A DNA stretch of 64,000 nucleotides from Hymenopellis radicata. Its lineage: Eukaryota; Basidiomycota; Agaricomycetes; Agaricales; Physalacriaceae. Location of the stretch: NCBI GenBank assembly GCA_015501595.1, contig JADNRX010000030.1, forward strand, positions 221,168 through 285,167, given 5' to 3'. The translations under genes and the position numbers were made by a program. Under the pieces are notes generated by a model. The model made no database searches, had not been told where the DNA came from, and worked only from the letters and a program-made list of their open reading frames with translations. Below, in pieces: positions 46,538-58,512 of the stretch; position 1 is the stretch's first letter; every line of letters begins with the position of its first letter.

Positions 46538-47945
46538 TGGCTCATGACCTATGCCTGTGGATAGCTAACTCCCGATTTGGACTTAGCTAATCCTAATCGG
46601 GAGTTAGCAGCCGTGATGCCGATGACCTCGTTCTTGACCAGCGACGCGCTTGTTGAGGACCCCAATGCCCTCGTTATCCAGGATCCTACCATTTTAGATG
46701 TCTGGGAATCGGTTGGCGTCGTCTCCGAGCGCGCGCGATGCCTCGTTCAGGCTCCAGACCGTCATCACCTCGTCCTGCCATATTCTGGCCACTTTTTCCT
46801 CTCTGCCGGGCCTCCATCTACCTTATCTTGATGGATTCTACCATTTTAGACGCCTGGGAATCGATTGGCGCTGTTCCCGGACGCGCGCGACGCCTCGTTC
46901 AGGCTCCAGATTCTGATCACCTCCTTCTGCCATATTCTGCTCGCATCTCCCTCTCTCCCCAGGCTCCATTTACCTCGTCTTTGTGAATTATACCGGTTTA
47001 GACGTGTGGGAATCGATTGGCGTCGTCTCCGGACGCACACGACGCCTTACTCAGGCTCCAGACTCTTATCACCTCCTCCTGCCATATTCTAGTTGTATTT
47101 CCCTCTCTCCCAAGCCTCCATTTACCTCCTCCCATCGTATCCTGCTGTTTTAAACGTGTGGGAATCGATTGGCGCCGTCTCCGGACCCACGCGACGCCTC
47201 GTTCCCGCCCCAGAGCACCATCACCTCCGCCTGCCATCTTCTGGCCACCTTTCCCTCATTTCCAACCCTCCATCAGGGTCGTTTTGCTCCTCCTACTGTT
47301 TTCGAGGGCTGGAAATCGATTGGCAGCACTCCCGGATCAGCACGACGCCTCGTTCACACCCCAGACCATCACTTCCTCCTACTGCCATTCATCTGGGCAC
47401 ACTTTGCTCTGTTCCAAAGGCCCCAGTGCCCTTGTCGTTGGAGATCCTACTGTTTTAGACCCCTAGGAATCGATTCCAGCTGGTTTCGGACCTGCGCGAG
47501 CTCACGTTCCTGCTCGAGAATGCCACCTCCGCCTTCTACTACTATATTCCACTCACATTTTCTGGATTTCGAAGCTGTTCTCTTAGTTGTTGTTCCCACT
47601 ACTACTGTTTTAGAGGATTATGCATGGACTTGAATTGTTTTTGAATCTATGTAGGGTGTCGAGTCCCTTCTGCTTAATGCACCTGCTGACCGGAACGAAA
47701 CCTGCCTGCGTCTATTAACTCCGCGCCGCAGGCTCGAAAAAAATTAAGAATTCGCTTGCCAACAAGTCACAAAAAAGTAGTCTTCGCATTGTACATGGCA
47801 CGGCTCGAACATCGCACCAGCAAAAGCATATCCGTGGTACCACTAACCACTAGACTACTGATCCATGATGGCCCGCTGCGCGGGCCCATAACAAGTCGCC
47901 TGCGGCGACTTGAATTCTCCACAGACTTAGCACATGAGCCGTTTT
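46538..47945. repeat. Array unit 3
   Basis: 1408 bp. Sub-monomer starts are at 46704, 46856, 47008, 47160, 47311 and 47465. It appears identical to units 4 and 5. Confidence 0.9.
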
Positions 47946-49353
47946 TGGCTCATGACCTATGCCTGTGGATAGCTAACTCCCGATTTGGACTTAGCTAATC
48001 CTAATCGGGAGTTAGCAGCCGTGATGCCGATGACCTCGTTCTTGACCAGCGACGCGCTTGTTGAGGACCCCAATGCCCTCGTTATCCAGGATCCTACCAT
48101 TTTAGATGTCTGGGAATCGGTTGGCGTCGTCTCCGAGCGCGCGCGATGCCTCGTTCAGGCTCCAGACCGTCATCACCTCGTCCTGCCATATTCTGGCCAC
48201 TTTTTCCTCTCTGCCGGGCCTCCATCTACCTTATCTTGATGGATTCTACCATTTTAGACGCCTGGGAATCGATTGGCGCTGTTCCCGGACGCGCGCGACG
48301 CCTCGTTCAGGCTCCAGATTCTGATCACCTCCTTCTGCCATATTCTGCTCGCATCTCCCTCTCTCCCCAGGCTCCATTTACCTCGTCTTTGTGAATTATA
48401 CCGGTTTAGACGTGTGGGAATCGATTGGCGTCGTCTCCGGACGCACACGACGCCTTACTCAGGCTCCAGACTCTTATCACCTCCTCCTGCCATATTCTAG
48501 TTGTATTTCCCTCTCTCCCAAGCCTCCATTTACCTCCTCCCATCGTATCCTGCTGTTTTAAACGTGTGGGAATCGATTGGCGCCGTCTCCGGACCCACGC
48601 GACGCCTCGTTCCCGCCCCAGAGCACCATCACCTCCGCCTGCCATCTTCTGGCCACCTTTCCCTCATTTCCAACCCTCCATCAGGGTCGTTTTGCTCCTC
48701 CTACTGTTTTCGAGGGCTGGAAATCGATTGGCAGCACTCCCGGATCAGCACGACGCCTCGTTCACACCCCAGACCATCACTTCCTCCTACTGCCATTCAT
48801 CTGGGCACACTTTGCTCTGTTCCAAAGGCCCCAGTGCCCTTGTCGTTGGAGATCCTACTGTTTTAGACCCCTAGGAATCGATTCCAGCTGGTTTCGGACC
48901 TGCGCGAGCTCACGTTCCTGCTCGAGAATGCCACCTCCGCCTTCTACTACTATATTCCACTCACATTTTCTGGATTTCGAAGCTGTTCTCTTAGTTGTTG
49001 TTCCCACTACTACTGTTTTAGAGGATTATGCATGGACTTGAATTGTTTTTGAATCTATGTAGGGTGTCGAGTCCCTTCTGCTTAATGCACCTGCTGACCG
49101 GAACGAAACCTGCCTGCGTCTATTAACTCCGCGCCGCAGGCTCGAAAAAAATTAAGAATTCGCTTGCCAACAAGTCACAAAAAAGTAGTCTTCGCATTGT
49201 ACATGGCACGGCTCGAACATCGCACCAGCAAAAGCATATCCGTGGTACCACTAACCACTAGACTACTGATCCATGATGGCCCGCTGCGCGGGCCCATAAC
49301 AAGTCGCCTGCGGCGACTTGAATTCTCCACAGACTTAGCACATGAGCCGTTTT
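47946..49353. repeat. Array unit 4
   Basis: 1408 bp. No difference from unit 3 was noticed. Confidence 0.9.
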
Positions 49354-50757
49354 TGGCTCATGACCTATGCCTGTGGATAGCTAACTCCCGATTTGGACTT
49401 AGCTAATCCTAATCGGGAGTTAGCAGCCGTGATGCCGATGACCTCGTTCTTGACCAGCGACGCGCTTGTTGAGGACCCCAATGCCCTCGTTATCCAGGAT
49501 CCTACCATTTTAGATGTCTGGGAATCGGTTGGCGTCGTCTCCGAGCGCGCGCGATGCCTCGTTCAGGCTCCAGACCGTCATCACCTCGTCCTGCCATATT
49601 CTGGCCACTTTTTCCTCTCTGCCGGGCCTCCATCTACCTTATCTTGATGGATTCTACCATTTTAGACGCCTGGGAATCGATTGGCGCTGTTCCCGGACGC
49701 GCGCGACGCCTCGTTCAGGCTCCAGATTCTGATCACCTCCTTCTGCCATATTCTGCTCGCATCTCCCTCTCTCCCCAGGCTCCATTTACCTCGTCTTTGT
49801 GAATTATACCGGTTTAGACGTGTGGGAATCGATTGGCGTCGTCTCCGGACGCACACGACGCCTTACTCAGGCTCCAGACTCTTATCACCTCCTCCTGCCA
49901 TATTCTAGTTGTATTTCCCTCTCTCCCAAGCCTCCATTTACCTCCTCCCATCGTATCCTGCTGTTTTAAACGTGTGGGAATCGATTGGCGCCGTCTCCGG
50001 ACCCACGCGACGCCTCGTTCCCGCCCCAGAGCACCATCACCTCCGCCTGCCATCTTCTGGCCACCTTTCCCTCATTTCCAACCCTCCATCAGGGTCGTTT
50101 TGCTCCTCCTACTGTTTTCGAGGGCTGGAAATCGATTGGCAGCACTCCCGGATCAGCACGACGCCTCGTTCACACCCCAGACCATCACTTCCTCCTACTG
50201 CCATTCATCTGGGCACACTTTGCTCTGTTCCAAAGGCCCCAGTGCCCTTGTCGTTGGAGATCCTACTGTTTTAGACCCCTAGGAATCGATTCCAGCTGGT
50301 TTCGGACCTGCGCGAGCTCACGTTCCTGCTCGAGAATGCCACCTCCGCCTTCTACTACTATATTCCACTCACATTTTCTGGATTTCGAAGCTGTTCTCTT
50401 AGTTGTTGTTCCCACTACTACTGTTTTAGAGGATTATGCATGGACTTGAATTGTTTTTGAATCTATGTAGGGTGTCGAGTCCCTTCTGCTTAATGCACCT
50501 GCTGACCGGAACGAAACCTGCCTGCGTCTATTAACTCCGCGCCGCAGGCTCGAAAAAAATTAAGAATTCGCTTGCCAACAAGTCACAAAAAAGTAGTCTT
50601 CGCATTGTACATGGCACGGCTCGAACATCGCACCAGCAAAAGCATATCCGTGGTACCACTAACCACTAGACTACTGATCCATGATGGCCCGCTGCGCGGG
50701 CCCATAACAAGTCGCCTGCGGCGACTTGAATTCTCCACAGACTTAGCACATGAGCCC
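49354..50757. repeat. Array unit 5
   Basis: Same sequence as units 3 and 4 up to the closing ...CACATGAGCC, where unique DNA of the NUDCD1 promoter begins. Confidence 0.9.
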
Positions 50758-50836
50758 TGTTTTTACCTGTTGTGAGGGTTATGACGAAGTGTTCGCATGT
50801 GATCGCGATGACCTCACTTTCTTGTTGACCAGCATC

Positions 50837-52708
50837 ATGTCCCAGTTCACATCGCGCCGGGAACTGCTGAATCCATTCTTCGAAGGATACAGACTATCTA
50901 TCATACCTCAAGAGGATGCCGTATCACGCTGTAACCTGGCTGATCATGCAGCAACCCAGTCGACGGTCTCCAACAAAATCCTGTTAACATTCAAAGAAAT
51001 GCAGAGCAGGATAGCCCACAATCACCTCGCAAGCCTGGGAAAACAAGCCGTGTATGTGGATGCTGAATTTAATCTGATTGCCATTGATCTTGAGCCGGTG
51101 AGCAGGTCTGTGTAGGCTGGATCGATTCCAGAATTCATTGAAACCTAGGTCTCGCTTCGCGTCGTTTTCGAGCTTCCCAAACCAGTGCAGGGAGCCGAAG
51201 TCGCAGAAAAACAGAAGGAGTATCCTTCAGCCGCGTTTCTCTCCTCGACGGCTCTGTTTCTATCGGATGGACATGGATCGCTTTATCTGCTTGAGCCATC
51301 AGACACGGGCCCATACAAACTCGTCTCTTCCTACCAATTCCCCGGATCCTTCGACGTACCTTTCCGAATTCATTCAGCAGATATTGCCTCTCCACAGTCT
51401 GCTGTGGTGGTTCTGTCTTCGCGTAATTATGAACCCTCAGAGACGACGAGCTCCAAGCATGCTCACGTCGATTTCGACGTCTGGGGAATCCGATTTGACT
51501 TATCGACATCTGATGCGATTCCGTCTATGAGTATTCTCTGGCATCGTCGCGGAGAGGACGTGCCTCTGGACGTGTACTACTTTCCATCCACGGAATCGCA
51601 TCTCTTGCTTGGATCATCACAATATCGGAATATAGGCAGTGCCGCGGCTTCAACGTACGAGCCTAGTGCAGACGAAATAGCACCTATCCCTCGCGCAAAT
51701 GAGGATTTGGATGCTAAGGATGCTGCTCCGCCTCCATACTCGTGGCATCAGACTCTGGACTCGTTGACAGTGGCTTTCCCCCTGCCAGCTACGACCGTCC
51801 GAGCTAATATACATGCCCAGTTCTTCCCTCACTCTATATCCTTGCACGTCGAAGGGGATCGGCCTGAAGGATACGTATTTCCGGAGTATGACAATAAAGC
51901 CCTATGGGCTCCCATTGACTCGTCTGTCAGTGTTTGGACATGGGATCGGGAGGCTGACCATGCTTTTGGTTTGCTTACCCTCCATTTGGAAAAGCAGCAT
52001 GAGGGGACCAAGTGGATGCAGGTCTTTTCAGCGGCGGCAACGAGCGGGGAGGAAGAGGTGACGGAGACAGTCGATCCATCTGAACTTTACAAAGTCCGGG
52101 AGGCGTTGGAAAAGTATACTACGTCTCTTCGAGAGGGTGACGATCTCAGCGGTCTCGGATTGGGAAAGGGTATTCCCAGTTTGGCTGAGGGCGAAATGGA
52201 TGACGAAGTGGATGCGTCAGTAGGCAAACAGGGATTCCTCACCGTCGTACCAGCGAATGGAACGGAGTCCACAATATGGGGCACTTACCCTCTGCGGCTT
52301 TTGTCTACACCTTTACCAGGCTACCCGACCTCCCGTCTATCTCTTATTTCGAAAGAAAATGTGGACGGGGTTGTCTTCTCGCTCAACGACGACTTTTCAT
52401 GGACTCATTCGTCGACGTTCTCTGCCCTGGCATTTGTGCTTGCTTCGAAACGCGACACCCGATTTGTGTACCATACGGAGAATACCGTGCTAGCGTTCGA
52501 GAGTGGCGCTCAAAACCGAGGAGGGAATCTGTATATCTATCGTTCTGTTCCGCCGAACGAGAAGTGGGCTAAGCAGTCCGTTCTTCAAGTAGGTGATGGT
52601 CTTGGGGGAGCTCTGTTGGGTGTTACGTGCGTGGAACGGAAGGACGGAAGTCGTTGTATAATATGCTTGACTGAGACGGAGCTCGTAACGATCAAGAGTA
52701 TTTGGTAA
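50837..52708 (+). CDS. NudC domain-containing protein 1-like (NUDCD1)
   Basis: Predicted 606-residue protein in two exons, 50837-51097 and 51149-52708, with intron GTGAGC...CCTAG joining IAIDLEP to VSLRVVFELPKPVQG. The N-terminus (RRELLNPFFEGYRLS) and EYPSAAFLSSTALFLSDG match the beta-propeller part of NUDCD1-like proteins. A CS/p23-like domain lies in the middle (YSWHQTLDSLTVAFPLPATT, VRANIHAQFFPHSISLHVEG), and the C-terminal propeller continues to VTIKSIW. CS domains dock Hsp90-type chaperones; NUDCD1 acts as a co-chaperone or adaptor. The frame is intact. The start codon lies 79 bp after the tandem array, so the array sits in the promoter or 5' UTR. Confidence 0.82.
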
Positions 52709-53307
52709 AGGTGGTAAGCAATCTTAGTCTCTCGTGATAGGGATAAGTTTGTAACGCAAGTTTACAGGATCTGGTCTTTCGTTTATTTCAAGCTACGAGA
52801 ACATCGTCATGATGCAGGAGGAGTAGCGTGGAAGGCGATTTCCAGATTGCATTGCCATGACTAACACACTGTCTTGTGCGTTTCTCATGCTAACATACTG
52901 CACTCAAATCGGATGACATTGTTTGCTAATTGCTGTTCAATGTTGGTTCTGTGGGTGATCATTAGAGCGGTAGCCGCACGTGACGGGAAGTCGACGATAG
53001 TGAAATTCCAGCGTGGACACTATTGTCTGGTGCTGACAGTCCCGGCTCAGGACAAATGAGTCTCCTGTACAAACTGGAAAGACCTTGCTCTCTTGGGGAA
53101 GTCTGCGCCTCCGTGTCGAAATATCTCTATAACAGTCAGCGGCATCCAGTTCTTCCAGGTAGAAAGACAAGTTAAAATTAGACGTACCAGCTGAGCGCTG
53201 AGCGCGGGCAAATCGGCGGTGTGAAATGGCCACATTCAACATCCGCCGCAAGCGTCTTTATCAGAGATGTCAGGTCCTCGAAAGGTCGATAAAGTGCGGG
53301 GCCCGAT
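52709..53307. other. Intergenic region
   Basis: Downstream of NUDCD1. No supported gene. A minus-strand 104-codon frame (52937-53251) lacks motifs. Confidence 0.4.
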
Positions 53308-53522
53308 GCGAACGAAACAGCATCGAGCGTCGTATCGCGCGTTACATGGCATATTGCTAAAGTATACACATGCTGAACGCGTCAGCATTGCTGGGATCGT
53401 TCAGATCGCTATATCCGAGGACGCGACGCACGGAAGTAAATGAACTACAAGTCCAAACACGTCTCCTGTACTTAAATACAGCAACAAGCGCCTTAACTAC
53501 ACCCACCTTTCTACTACTCAAC

Positions 53523-54292
53523 ATGGTCCTCCAACTCTTTGGCTCCCCCGTCTCTACCTGCACCAAGCGAGTCGCCGTCGTCCTTCGCGAGAAAAAGGTC
53601 CCTTTCGAGCTCCATCCCATTAATCTTGCTTCGCGCGAGCAGAAATCGCCCGAGTATTTGGCCAAACAACCATTCGGCCAGGTGCCCTACATCGTCGACG
53701 ATGGCTTCGTCCTGTACGAGTCCCGCGCGATCTGTCGCTATATCGCCGCCAAGTATGCTCATCAAGGAACACCTCTGCTTCCGTCGTCTTCAGACTTGAA
53801 AACGATCGCTCTCTTTGAGCAGGCCGCCAGCATTGAGCAGAATTCGTTCGAGCCGTATGCTTCCAAATGTGGAATGGAGAAGGTTATCTTTCCGTATGTA
53901 CCCTTTCTCGAGCTCATTGTAATCTGCATTTCTCATGGAATGTTATTCAATACAGCCGCCTGGGCTTGACGACTAACCAGGAGGCGTATGACCAGGCCCA
54001 TCAGACTCTTGATATGAAGCTTGCTGTGTATGATCAGATTTTGGGAAAGCAGAAGTATCTCGCGGGCGACGAGCTCACGATCGTGGACCTCTTCCACATT
54101 TCGTGGGGTGTTCTGCTTAAGGCCGGAGGAAGCGACATCATGGAATCTAAGCCCAATTTAGCTAGGCAGGTGTCCGTCCTTGTATTTCTAGTCGTTTCCT
54201 CATCATGCTTCTCTAGATGGTGGATTGAAATCACCTCGCGCCCAGCGTGGGTTGCCGTCAAAGATGGTGTGCAAAGTGTCGAGAAGTACTAG
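53523..54292 (+). CDS. Glutathione S-transferase
   Basis: Predicted 218-residue protein in three exons: 53523-53893, 53956-54165 and 54217-54292. The thioredoxin-like N-domain shows LFGSPVSTCTKRVAVVLREK, the cis-proline region FGQVPYIVDDGFVLYESRAI, and then CRYIAAK. The helical C-domain has QTLDMKLAVYDQILGKQKYL and DELTIVDLFHIS. These fit fungal phi/theta-like GSTs, which conjugate glutathione to electrophiles. Intron 1 is GT-AG. Intron 2 keeps frame only if spliced GC-AG (54166 GCAGGT ... CTCTAG), giving LARWWIEITSRPAW; the nearest GT donor would create a stop. A diverged second copy lies at 58759-59523. Confidence 0.9.
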
Positions 54293-54704
54293 GCGGTTAT
54301 CAGGGAATCAGGATATCAGATTGTAGATTGTATATACTTATCCAGCATGTGGGCTACGGATTCCTGCGTCAACACACCAGAAGCTAGTAACCCACATCCG
54401 TTTCGATGTTCTGTCGCCAAATTAGCGTTGCCGCCTCATCCCGTTTCCATAATGATACAAGGCTCCCATCGATATCATCACCATCAGGACTCGACGCAAG
54501 AGTGGGTCACTGGTCTGATCTCGTTTACCTTTCTAGTCCCTTCAGTCCATTTCTGGACCCGAGAAGCACAGTGCACACGCGTCGCTCGCACGTGATGGAG
54601 AAGTTGTTTGCCGGTGGCGTAGGCAGAGCCGCTTGAAGTTCTGTAGGAGCCGCGTGCGGAGGCTGTAAAACTCAGACGTATTCCGAGAGCCGCTCAAATT
54701 ACCA

Positions 54705-55217
54705 TCAATACTTAGTACCCGTGTAAGGGTCCATGAGGGAACGTAGGATTAAGAATCCAAAAGCTTCCTTGCAATTGCGAGAGCAGTCAGGGTGATTTTG
54801 GAGATAGTCGTTTAGCAAATCAAGGGCATTCTGGACGATGGAGTTGGGCGGCTCGGGGCGTGGAATTGAACAGTCACTGGAAGCGTTCGCAGACTCCACA
54901 AATGATGCCCTTTTGGTGGCTGGGTCGTACATTAGATGTTGAGATGTCGACAACAGTGCCGGGAGCGTACCGAGGTTCTCTAGAGTCCTCCGTAGTGTCG
55001 CGGAGTCGCCAGTGGCACGAGTATCCCACCCACTCATAGGACAGCGATCCACCCCAGTCGCAGGAGGCCACCCAAAGACCGTAGTGGATGGGTACCCAGC
55101 CACCCTAAAGCCCGAGCTTAGAAATCCGCATCGTTCTCTAACAACATGTCTGCGCAAGCCCCGCGAGTTTTCGCTACCAGTAGAATGGGGCGCGACCTTG
55201 ATGTCCAGTCGCACCAA
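54705..55217 (-). other. Minus-strand frame in the duplicated segment, status uncertain
   Basis: A 170-codon frame without an ATG at its start. Its C-terminal part, SIVQNALDLLNDYLQNHPDC, is conserved in copy 2 (about 59757-59625), where it continues as SRKEALDAQKEFLQSKLKDS. That conservation suggests a real exon of an unknown gene; copy 1 has a 6-base insertion and different downstream residues. Confidence 0.35.
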
Positions 55218-55639
55218 TTGACAGTGCTTGTCCTTGACTTCGGTATAGCAAAAGAGAGTTGGGTATGCGCCTCATCCTTTTGCCGACATAAGGGTGAGAG
55301 CACCCAGAAACAGTCTGTCTAGTATGGGGCGATACACGAAAGCAAGGCGTACTTGTGCGGTGACAACTTGATAGCGTCTGGAAGTTCCTTGGAAGGAGTT
55401 GAACACTTTTCTTGGGGAGAAACGCTTTGAAAGTCCAGCGGTGTGGGTGCTCCGCGAAACAGGATCTTCAAGCTGGTGGAGTCTTGACAGTGTTTAACAC
55501 ATCCTAATCGGACTGAAAGTCTTGTTCAAAGCAATATGGCTGACAAGCTGGACTGAATGGTGGGATATAAGCTTTCTAGTAGAAGGAAAGCCAGGAATAA
55601 GCAATAAATGAGCTTGAAGCTTGGACTCTTGGAGGTGTG

Positions 55640-56105
55640 TGAGAATTAGTCCTGTAACCGAACCCTATATGAGTGACAAGTCGACGATATAGGGTCCTGG
55701 TTTTCTCGTCAAAAAAATGGCAGGTAGAACACGCCTTCCTATTATGGTATGCGATCGAGAAAATTCCATGTGTCGCTCGCGTGTTTGAGACCCATTTGGG
55801 AGCGTGAGATTTGACTGGGTCGCGGATGTCGGCCTTTGGCTTCAAAGTCCAAGATATTTAACATAACAAAGTGCACAGAATATGTACTAGCAGTCATTCA
55901 AGGCTTTCTGCCACCTTCAACAAGCCTTTTCCTTGACAGAATTTTACGGTACCGTGGCCGTCGCGTGGCAAACACCTAGTAAATGCTCGATCATATACCA
56001 TAATAGGAAGGTGTGTTCTACCTGCCATTTTTTCGACGAGAACTCCCAGACCCTATATCGCAGGTTTACCTTCTCATATATGGTCGGTAACGAGACTATG
56101 TGAGA
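55640..56105. repeat. Inverted repeat with about 120-bp arms
   Basis: The arm at about 55640-55762 and the reverse complement of about 55984-56102 share GGCAGGTAGAACAC(G/A)CCTTC and CTATTATGGTAT. Each encodes, in outward frames, a related peptide (VFSSKKWQVEHAFLLWY; EFSSKKWQVEHTFLLWY). It may be two opposed copies of a gene fragment. Confidence 0.7.
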
Positions 56106-56531
56106 ATGTAGTTGCCGTCCTCGGCAAGTGCCGGCCATTGGAACTCCGAACCTAACACCTCGGGCATGTCCGGGGCAACTTGGCAAGTTGACGAGACGAT
56201 GCTGGTGTCCAATCTTCGGAGACTACAGTCATTGACCGGGCTAACTGCCCACATGCCCGCTTCATAACGAGATAGGTGACATATCTCTTGACATTTGCTT
56301 AGTCTTCTCTCCTCGGCCATTGCTCTATGCTGAATAACTGCTAAGTTGATTGAAGAAAGGGTTTGATGAACTAGGTCTTTCCGTTTGCTGAGCTTTCAAG
56401 CTCTACCGTTGGAGGCGGTGCGGGTTTCCGTGTCGTCTTGCCACGAGATTGGCTTGTTGGTGAAGTGAGGGTACAGTACATTGGTGTCGGACTGTAGCCT
56501 AGCGTTCGGCGATCTACATAGGTCTGTGCCG
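56106..56531. other. Intergenic region left of the 1981-bp element
   Basis: No supported gene. It ends in GTGCCG (56526-56531), the candidate target duplication. Confidence 0.4.
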
Positions 56532-58512
56532 TATGCTGTTCAAACCCAAGCAAAATTAAATACCGTCGAAATACGTGTTTTTAGCAGTCGAAACATCAAA
56601 TTTAGCCATCGAAAGCAGAATGTGAGGTTTCGAGAATTGAACTTGAGTTGTCGAGAATCAGATGGCTAGTGTCGACACTTGACGAGAGTTTCGAAACTTG
56701 ATGAGGATCTTCGAAATGGGATCCCGAATCGCCGAAAGTATGGGAAGGACCGCACACGCAACGGCTACTGCTATCGAGACTCTTCATGACTCCCGCCGCA
56801 AGTAAGCTGAGGTCGTCGCAAACGACAACCGATGTTTCGAAAGTTGGGGTGTTGAAAATTTCGAGAATGTAAATATAATATCGAAACGAGTACGCTATCG
56901 AAGAGAGCAAAGCCGCCGCCGCCAGTTGATAGAAAGTTGTTCGAAGTCAGGCAGCATCAGTATCAGAAACACAATCCACATGACCAAACAGACCCGGGTA
57001 AGCGACACGCGTACACTCACTCTTCCACTTGGCATGGCCCGAGGCTCCCGCTCTGCTTGTAAACCTCTGCCATTTGACATCGCAGCCCTCGGATGCATGC
57101 CGGCGCCTTCTGGTGCTCGTCTTCGTGATGGTGCCATTTCAATGCGGACTTGCCAGCGTAAGCCCTCAGGACGAGGCAGTTGCATACCTGGAACGAGTAC
57201 ATCAAGCAGCCGGATTGGCCCCCGCCTCACTGCCGCCGACGAGGCATTAGTTGGACTGTGGCCAGGATGGCGTGGCGCACGCATCCTGGCCACAAAGGTA
57301 TGTTCTCCTGACCACATGCTCACGGTCATCGTCCTCACTCCCACCCTCAGCACCCCACACACTCCTCACCCGCAATCTTCTCACCCGAGGAGGTTGCGCA
57401 TTGTGTAGCCCCTGCGCAATTGCTCGGGGGCCACCAACGGGCATGAATGATGCCGCCAGATACATGCGCGTTGAGTCGGTACCCGGATAGGCACCAGGTC
57501 ATGTCTAGCTCACCCATTGCAACTCTCATTTCATCTCAAGTTCAGCCAGTGGTTAAAGCAAATATATGTAGTATTAGGAACAGGTATAGTAAACTATCGA
57601 CGAGGGTAGGTAACGATTGTAGATAGGTAAAAGAGTGAATATTAGTAAATATAAGTATCAAATTGAGGTCGAAGGCCTTATCTAGCACATCGTCAAGATC
57701 ATTGAGCAGCGACACCATTGCCACTGTTGTCTCCTCGATCCAAGCCATTGGCATATGCTCTACAGAAGCATAATCTTCCATGGCAGTAAGTATGGGGAGA
57801 CATTCATAGCCTATAGCGATCTCTTCGGCCAGGAATCCGGCGCGGGTCCGCCTCTTGGGTAAGGATTTTATTAAAACTCGTTTGCAGAACGCCATAGGCA
57901 CCATAGACATTTGGCGACCATGCCTGCTCCGGATAGTCCGGCGTGGTTGGAAACAGAGGAAGCGGCGGAATCATCAAGGCATACCAGACTGGGGAAGGAA
58001 GAGACGAGGTTGACAGATTGCGCATCAACGCCCGCCGCGATCTATCGGTTCGAGCACCGAATTTGCTTGTTGTGGCTGCACAGCCACAAGCTGACACACC
58101 CCATGGTCGGACTCTTGGCCGGACTTTCGACGACTTTGAATCTGATGATGTTGCGAGAGGGCTCTCGCGAGTGCTTTCGAGTACACCTTCGGCATTCTCA
58201 AAATCGTTGAGTGACTTGGTTACCTTTGCGGTGACCTCGCTCACTTGCGGCAGGAGTCATTAAGAGTCTCGATAGCACTAGCACCGTTGCTGTCCTTCCC
58301 ATACTTTCGGCGATTCGGGATCCCGTTGCGAAAATCCTCATCAAGTTGCGAAATCCTCGTCAAGTGTCGACACTAGCCATCTGATTGTCGACAACTCTCA
58401 AGTTCAATTTTTGAAACTCTACATTTTGCTTTCGATGCCTGAATTCGGGGTCGCGACTGCAAAAAATGTGTATTTCGATGGTATTTAATTTTGCTTGGGT
58501 TTGAACAGCATA
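56532..58512. mobile_element. 1981-bp element with about 300-bp terminal inverted repeats
   Basis: The ends are exact inverses (TATGCTGTTCAAACCCAAGC ... GCTTGGGTTTGAACAGCATA) and the arms stay similar for about 300 bp (56532-56830 and 58215-58512). GTGCCG flanks both sides (56526-56531 and 58513-58518). The interior has minus-strand frames, including VYGAYGVLQTSFNKILTQEA and, in another frame, AIGYECLPILTAMEDYASVE, which may be one broken gene. No transposase motif was seen, so it is probably non-autonomous. Long arms with a 6-bp duplication do not fix a superfamily. Confidence 0.75.
57540..58244 (-). pseudogene. Broken frame inside the 1981-bp element
   Basis: Frame 1 (58244-57804) runs SEVTAKVTKSLNDFENAEGV to NKILTQEADPRR. 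Frame 2 (57850-57540) continues FLAEEIAIGYECLPILTAME and IEETTVAMVSLLNDLDDVLD. Joining them needs a frameshift near 57840. The family is not recognised. Confidence 0.35.

Larger units (their letters stand above)
43723..50757. repeat. Tandem array of five 1408-bp higher-order units
   Basis: Five head-to-tail units begin at 43723, 45131, 46538, 47946 and 49354, with a period of 1407-1408. Each has about 980 bp of 152-bp sub-monomers marked by GGGAATCGATTGGCG, then about 430 bp with a tRNA-like segment and hairpins. Units 3-5 give identical translations in every frame; units 1 and 2 resemble each other more. A 152-bp period shifts frame at every monomer, so the long open frames here are by-products rather than genes. 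The array starts and ends within the arms of one hairpin, with ends CGGCTCATG... and ...CATGAGCC forming an inverted pair. Confidence 0.95.
53308..55635. repeat. Segmental duplication containing GST, copy 1
   Basis: It matches 58549-60608 from about GCGAACGAAACAGC through GGAAAGCCAGG. It contains the intact glutathione S-transferase and a diverged minus-strand frame. Confidence 0.85.

Noticed and set aside
43723..50757. CRISPR array
   Set aside because: Units are 1408 bp without spacer variation, in a eukaryotic genome with introns.
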